A stretch of DNA of 64,000 nt from Bryopsis sp. KO-2023 (taxonomy: Eukaryota > Chlorophyta > Ulvophyceae > Bryopsidales > Bryopsidaceae), in contig BSYQ01000010.1 in NCBI GenBank assembly GCA_030272585.1, positions 1,302,001 to 1,366,000 on the forward strand, written 5' to 3'. A program made the position numbers and the translations under genes. The stretch's first letter is position 1. Each line of letters opens with the position of its first letter. Shown here in pieces: positions 59,484 to 64,000 of this stretch. The notes below the pieces were generated by a model, which saw only the letters and a program-made list of their open reading frames with translations, did no database searches and was not told where the DNA came from.

Positions 59484-62400
59484 GGATAAGGAGAGATTCA
59501 GAAGCTGCCGCCGCCCATGTGACCCCCCGCGATGACTCATCGGATTTTCGTCAAGTCCGATTCCGGCTATCCAACGACGAACTCAACCCTCCCAGCATTT
59601 CTCCTTTCGTCGATAACTACGTCCGAACCGCCAAATACACCTTTTACAATTTCTTGGTGATAAATCTTTTCCAACAATTCAGTCGCGTCGCGAATTTGTA
59701 TTTTTTGCTGATCGCCGTTCTTCAGCTGATACCTGGACTCTCTCCGACGCATTGGTTTACCACCGTCGCCCCCCTGGTGTTCGTGTTGATAGTGAATGCG
59801 GTGAAGGAAATTTACGACGATTATTATCGACACAAAAGTGACGATGAAGTTAATAACAGGAAGGTGGATGTTCTGTCGGTGAAGGACGGGATCCAGAAAT
59901 CGAAATGGAAATGCCTGCAGGTGAAGGGTTTTTTTTTTGTTTTGCACACCAGATGCGTGTTTTTTTTTTTTATTATCGCACCAAAATAATTCGAACGAAA
60001 AGTATTTTTTTATGTTTGGGAACTGGATTTCGTGTTAACTTGTATTGGAAATAAAGTAGAAAAAATAATAAAAGAAGAAAAAAAATAGTGGGGTTGTGTG
60101 AAGATCGGTTGAAAATTTGTATTTTTTTTTGGTGGTTTGTTTTTTCGGAGTTTGTTGGGATATAAGCGATTCGTTATTGGAATCGTCACAATGAAAGGAT
60201 TTCAATATGGGTACAATAGGACAAATAAGTTGAAAAACAAAAAAACGAAACATGGATCACCATGGATTCATAGTTTACTTCAAAAATTATCGACAGCGTC
60301 GACTATCAAAGCGGCAGCAAGTCAAAGATATTCCCAAAATATATAAACACCATATGAGTGATCAACTGACAAATCAGTGACTCATGGCAGGTTGGAGACG
60401 TGGTGCGAATAATGCACGATGAGGAGGTCCCTGCAGATGTTGTGTTTCTTTCATCGTCGGACAAGGATGGGTTGTGTTACGTCGAGACGGCAAATTTGGA
60501 TGGGGAGACAAACCTCAAGTTAAAATACTCGTATGGGCCTTCGTCCAAAGGAACCAGCAAAGACTTACTGACGTCGGGCATCCTCGCTGGGAAATATGTG
60601 GAGTGTGAAGTTCCAAACGAACGGCTGTATCAGGTGAAGCTCCCCCCCCCCCCAGCGTTAGTTTTTTTTTTTTCCCTTCTTCGAGAAAATGCTTTTTCAT
60701 GCAGTCTCCAATCCATTCGTTAGCATCAGCAACAAGAAAAATCGATTCCGCAAAAAATTGGTCCACTCCTCGTTGCCACCGCTGTCTGACACATAAGGGT
60801 TTTTTCACTTTTTTATGTGATTTGGTATCAAATCGCATATGGTGGTGTGCAGTTTGAAGGTTCGATGGTGGATTCAGAGGGAAACCGCGAGGGGTTGGAC
60901 ATCTCAAACCTGGTGTTGAGGGGGTGCACTCTGAGGAAAACGGATTGGATCATTGGGGTGGTCGTGTTTGCGGGGCTCGACACCAAAATCCAACGAAATC
61001 AGTCCATACCTCCACGCAAAGTCACCCAACTCGAACAGCACATGAATTTCTTGGTCGTCTTCGTGTTTTTCGTCCAGGTTAGTGGGACATTGACATTGAC
61101 ATGCCATTTTTTTTTCTGAATTTTTCTAGTCAGACTGTGGATCACTGTGGAAAACCCCTTTTCGCATCGCAATGTATGTTTATAGATAAATGATTTGTGG
61201 ACTGGGAAACTGTGTTTCTCTGACTGTCATCGTAACGAACCCCAGTTTGTTGTTCTTGAAGGTAGCGCTGGCAATCATGGGTGCAGTGGGGCGACAAATT
61301 TGGATGGACCAACATGGGGGGGATTATTACTTGGAGGTCATGAAGGGTTGGCCAGAATTGGGCGCCGGTTGGCTGGGAGGCTTGGTCACCACCCTGAGAT
61401 TCATAATCTTGCTGAATCAGCTCATCCCCATTTCGCTGTATGTCACACTGGAGGTGGTCAAAGTCATTCAGTGCTTGTTTTTGAATTGGGATCGTGGGAT
61501 GTATTGCAAAGAGGAGGACACCCCTTTCGTCTGCCGCACCACCACGCTGAATGAAGATTTGGGCCAAGTGGAGTATATTTTGTCCGATAAAACAGGTGGG
61601 TGGGTGGATTGGTGCATTATATTATATTATATTATTTTATTTTATTTTATTTCATTTTATTTATTATTTTATTTTATTTTAGTAGAAAAAGAGAGGAATA
61701 CAAAAAGATGCAATTTTCGAAAAATACAGTTCTAGACTCTGGGGAAAGAAAATGCATTTCCTAATACATCTTCCTGGGGTGGATTTGCAGGTACTCTTAC
61801 CCAAAACGTGATGGGTTTTGTCTGGGTCAGCATCGGAGGGCGGTTGTTCGGTGCTAACAAAGACGGTGCCCCTTGCGACGGTCCAGGGAAGTCCAACATT
61901 CCTCCAAACACTCCCCACTCCATAGCTTTCGACGCCAATCTCAATCAGCTCGTCAGCCGGAACCCTGGCTCGACCCCCGTAGTAAGTCTATCAACTCCTG
62001 CTATTCTGAACCCCACCAGCCAGTCGGGGGATGGACTGCAACAAATGTGCATATCGACTGTAAGTCTGTTTTCACCCTCATTCCTCAAACTCCGACCCCC
62101 CCCCCCCCCCTCCACCCATTTAGAATCACATAAAAAAAAAACTCAAAAAGTCCACAAGTATGTCAAATAACCTCCGTGCAATCGGAAATTGGAAATTCTT
62201 TCATATTTGTATATATATTGAGATGGAATCAGAGTTGCAATAAATGTAATACGTTGGGTTGCTGTGCACTTGAATGTCACGATTGAGAAATGCTATATTC
62301 GGGCGTATTCGTTTCTTGTTCTAATTTTTTTCCTCGAAACAGGGACTGAGGGCGCAAGCTGCTGTGGATGAATTCTTTGTGAACCTGGCAGTTTGTAATA

Positions 62401-64000
62401 CCGTGGTTCCAACTATATCTGGAGAAGGCGAATTACAGTATCAGGTCGGCAGCACATGAAAATATCGAGTGTAAACGTGTTACGTTTAAAAAAATAAGAA
62501 TCTGTTTTTTTTCCAATTTTTAATTAAATATTTTTTATATATGATAATATGTAAGATATACGTCTGTCCAAATATTGACAAGAAGAGAAATAAGGGAAGC
62601 GAATTTCACATATTCGATTGTTTCATTTATTTTTGTTTTTTTGCACTCCAGTCCATATTTTATTGTTTTATTTTTTTTCTCTTTTTCAAACTTTAATTGA
62701 ATTCAATTCCATCGATCAGTCAACGTTTTGTGCTGAGGGCCTACCCCATGGAGCCAAGAATTTCACACAATTTATGGAAGAGAATTGTTGCAGTTTGGGT
62801 TTTTGACATGCCTTGCTTGTGTCAGGCAGAGTCTCCGGACGAGGAAGCCCTGGTTCAAGGTGCTGCATATCTGGGCTACCGGCTTTTGTCCAGATCCACC
62901 GACCAGGTGGAAGTGGAAGTTCACGGTGAAGTTCTGTCTTTCGCCGTTCTGGCGGTCCTGGAATTCAACAGCGACCGAAAGCGAATGAGCATCCTTTGTC
63001 GATGCCCTGACGACACAATAAGGTAACCCCTCCACCCAAAACTAACCCTTCCACTCAGCGGTTTCAATCAGATTTTTTTTTTTTTTTTGTAATTGCCCTT
63101 TTATTAGGAAGTCGCATTATTTTTACCTAAACAAAGAAATAAAAACAAAACTTAGAAACAAAAACAAAACTTGGAAAAGGTGGTGTTTTTGTGTGTGTGT
63201 GGATGTGGTGTGCTGTTGTAACGAGTTCTTGCAGAAGTGGGGTTTTGATTTCCTGTTTGGCTTTGGATGGAAAATTCTGGGTAAGTGGAATGGCTGAACT
63301 TTTTGGCTGGGTATTCTCACAGACTTTTCTGCAAGGGGGCGGACACAGTGATAATGGAGCGTCTGTCCGCTCGGCAACCTTGCAAAGATCAAACCACTTC
63401 CCATTTGGGCTCCATGGCGAAAGGAGGTTTCCGAACACTCGCGATTTCGCAGAAAGAAATTAGTAAGGAGTACTACAAGGACTGGCAGCGGAATTTCCAC
63501 AAGGCCAGCGTTTCCCTGACGAACCGGGAAGAAAAAATTGCCAGGATGGCAGAGGAAATCGAAACTGAGCTGATGTTACTGGGGGCAACAGCAGTGGAGG
63601 ATAAACTCCAGGTTTGGTGGAAGAAAACAACAGCGTATATATGTACTATTTTTAACAGCAACAGTTTCCAGGAAACTAGCAAAAAAATATATATCTTTTC
63701 TTTTGTGAATCAATGAATGAATAAATGTTTAATTTACATTAGGCAAACTTGCCCAACAAAGGCCGTCGACAACAAGGTGCTTTTTCTTATATAAAATATA
63801 AAATCTTATCCCAGAGACTGGGCAATAGCGTTACGATTAGTGGGGTTTTCTCACGAACAAACATGATTTTTTTCAAAATCCAATATCGTTTGACCATATG
63901 GTATGTTAATGGATGCAGGTTGGAGTGCCCGACGCAATTGCTGGCCTTTCCAGAGCCGGAATCAAGCTTTGGGTTCTGACTGGGGATAAATTGGAGACGG
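59484..64000 (+). CDS. P4-type ATPase (phospholipid flippase), 3' truncated by window end
   Basis: Nine exons: 59484-59920, 60391-60633, 60853-61077, 61262-61595, 61791-61981, 62343-62444, 62826-63022, 63323-63611 and 63919 to beyond 64000. The N-terminus is upstream. Landmarks in order: [38 protein letters not shown] (TM1), [11 protein letters not shown] (actuator, the P4 version of TGE), [13 protein letters not shown] (the PISL motif of flippases), ILSDKTG split by an intron from TLTQNVM (phosphorylated Asp), [26 protein letters not shown] (nucleotide-binding KGA) and [14 protein letters not shown] (hinge). These mark a flippase moving phospholipid to the cytosolic leaflet, usually with a CDC50 partner, in the Golgi, endosome or plasma membrane. 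Both Glu of the DGET box and the DKTGT Asp are present. Substrate class is not assigned. Confidence 0.93.
61616..61684. repeat. TTTTA/ATTAT pentanucleotide-like repeat in the intron splitting DKTGT
   Basis: Tandem ATTAT then TTTTA units in the intron between 61595 and 61791. Confidence 0.85.

Overview
The window is nuclear DNA of a plastid-bearing protist, most likely a green alga. Every confident gene is split by short GT-AG introns and genes lie on both strands. Two products are plant-type plastid proteins: an RNR1-like RNase II/R exonuclease and a lycopene-cyclase-like flavoprotein whose first exon reads as a stroma-type transit peptide with no signal peptide ahead of it. That argues for a primary plastid. 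A CPAP/SAS-4 gene argues for centrioles and flagella, so a flagellate chlorophyte, prasinophyte or early streptophyte alga fits best. The species cannot be named from this sequence.

Layout from left to right: ARFRP1-type small GTPase (+, 290-1213); HBS1-type ribosome-rescue GTPase (-, 2016-5633); RNR1-like exonuclease (+, to 9770); a small unknown membrane protein, paralog A (+, 10434-10881); SKP1 (+, 12547-13844); an unusual membrane protein with ankyrin repeats plus two PAN/apple domains (-, 16353-19890); a Costars/ABRACL protein (-, 20807-21073); a membrane-anchored cupin-8/JmjC-like protein (-, 21671-24133); CPAP/SAS-4 (+, 24798-30640); paralog B of the small membrane protein (+, 31326-32033); about 4 kb of G/T-rich non-coding DNA; a small conserved protein ending in DKFCK (+, about 37012-38232); an unrecognised gene (-, 38388-39611); splicing factor SF3B1 (-, 40714-48668); the lycopene-cyclase-like gene (-, 49018-52082); an ERI1-type exonuclease (+, 52321-53584); a cysteine-rich membrane protein (-, 55078-55716); a doubtful gene near 57.1-57.5 kb (-); and a P4-ATPase lipid flippase (+, 59484 to beyond the window end).

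The genes do not form one pathway. They are core eukaryotic functions (Golgi trafficking, mRNA surveillance, splicing, ubiquitin ligation, small-RNA trimming, actin regulation, lipid flipping, centriole assembly) and plastid functions, mixed with several lineage-specific membrane proteins. Gene orientation alternates, giving short divergent promoters (for example 52083-52320) and convergent 3' ends. Introns and downstream regions are visibly G/T-rich on the sense strand, so the point where G/T-rich DNA turns A/C-rich marks the border between convergent genes.

The most unusual items are the two dispersed paralogs sharing a YNDGTG motif and a matching phase-2 intron, the ankyrin-PAN-transmembrane protein, a MITE-like inverted-repeat element in the first CPAP intron, an exact 18-bp hairpin at 39878-39917, and a GC-AG intron. 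Exon borders were read by eye from splice consensus and frame continuity. Spans and families are firmer than individual exon ends.
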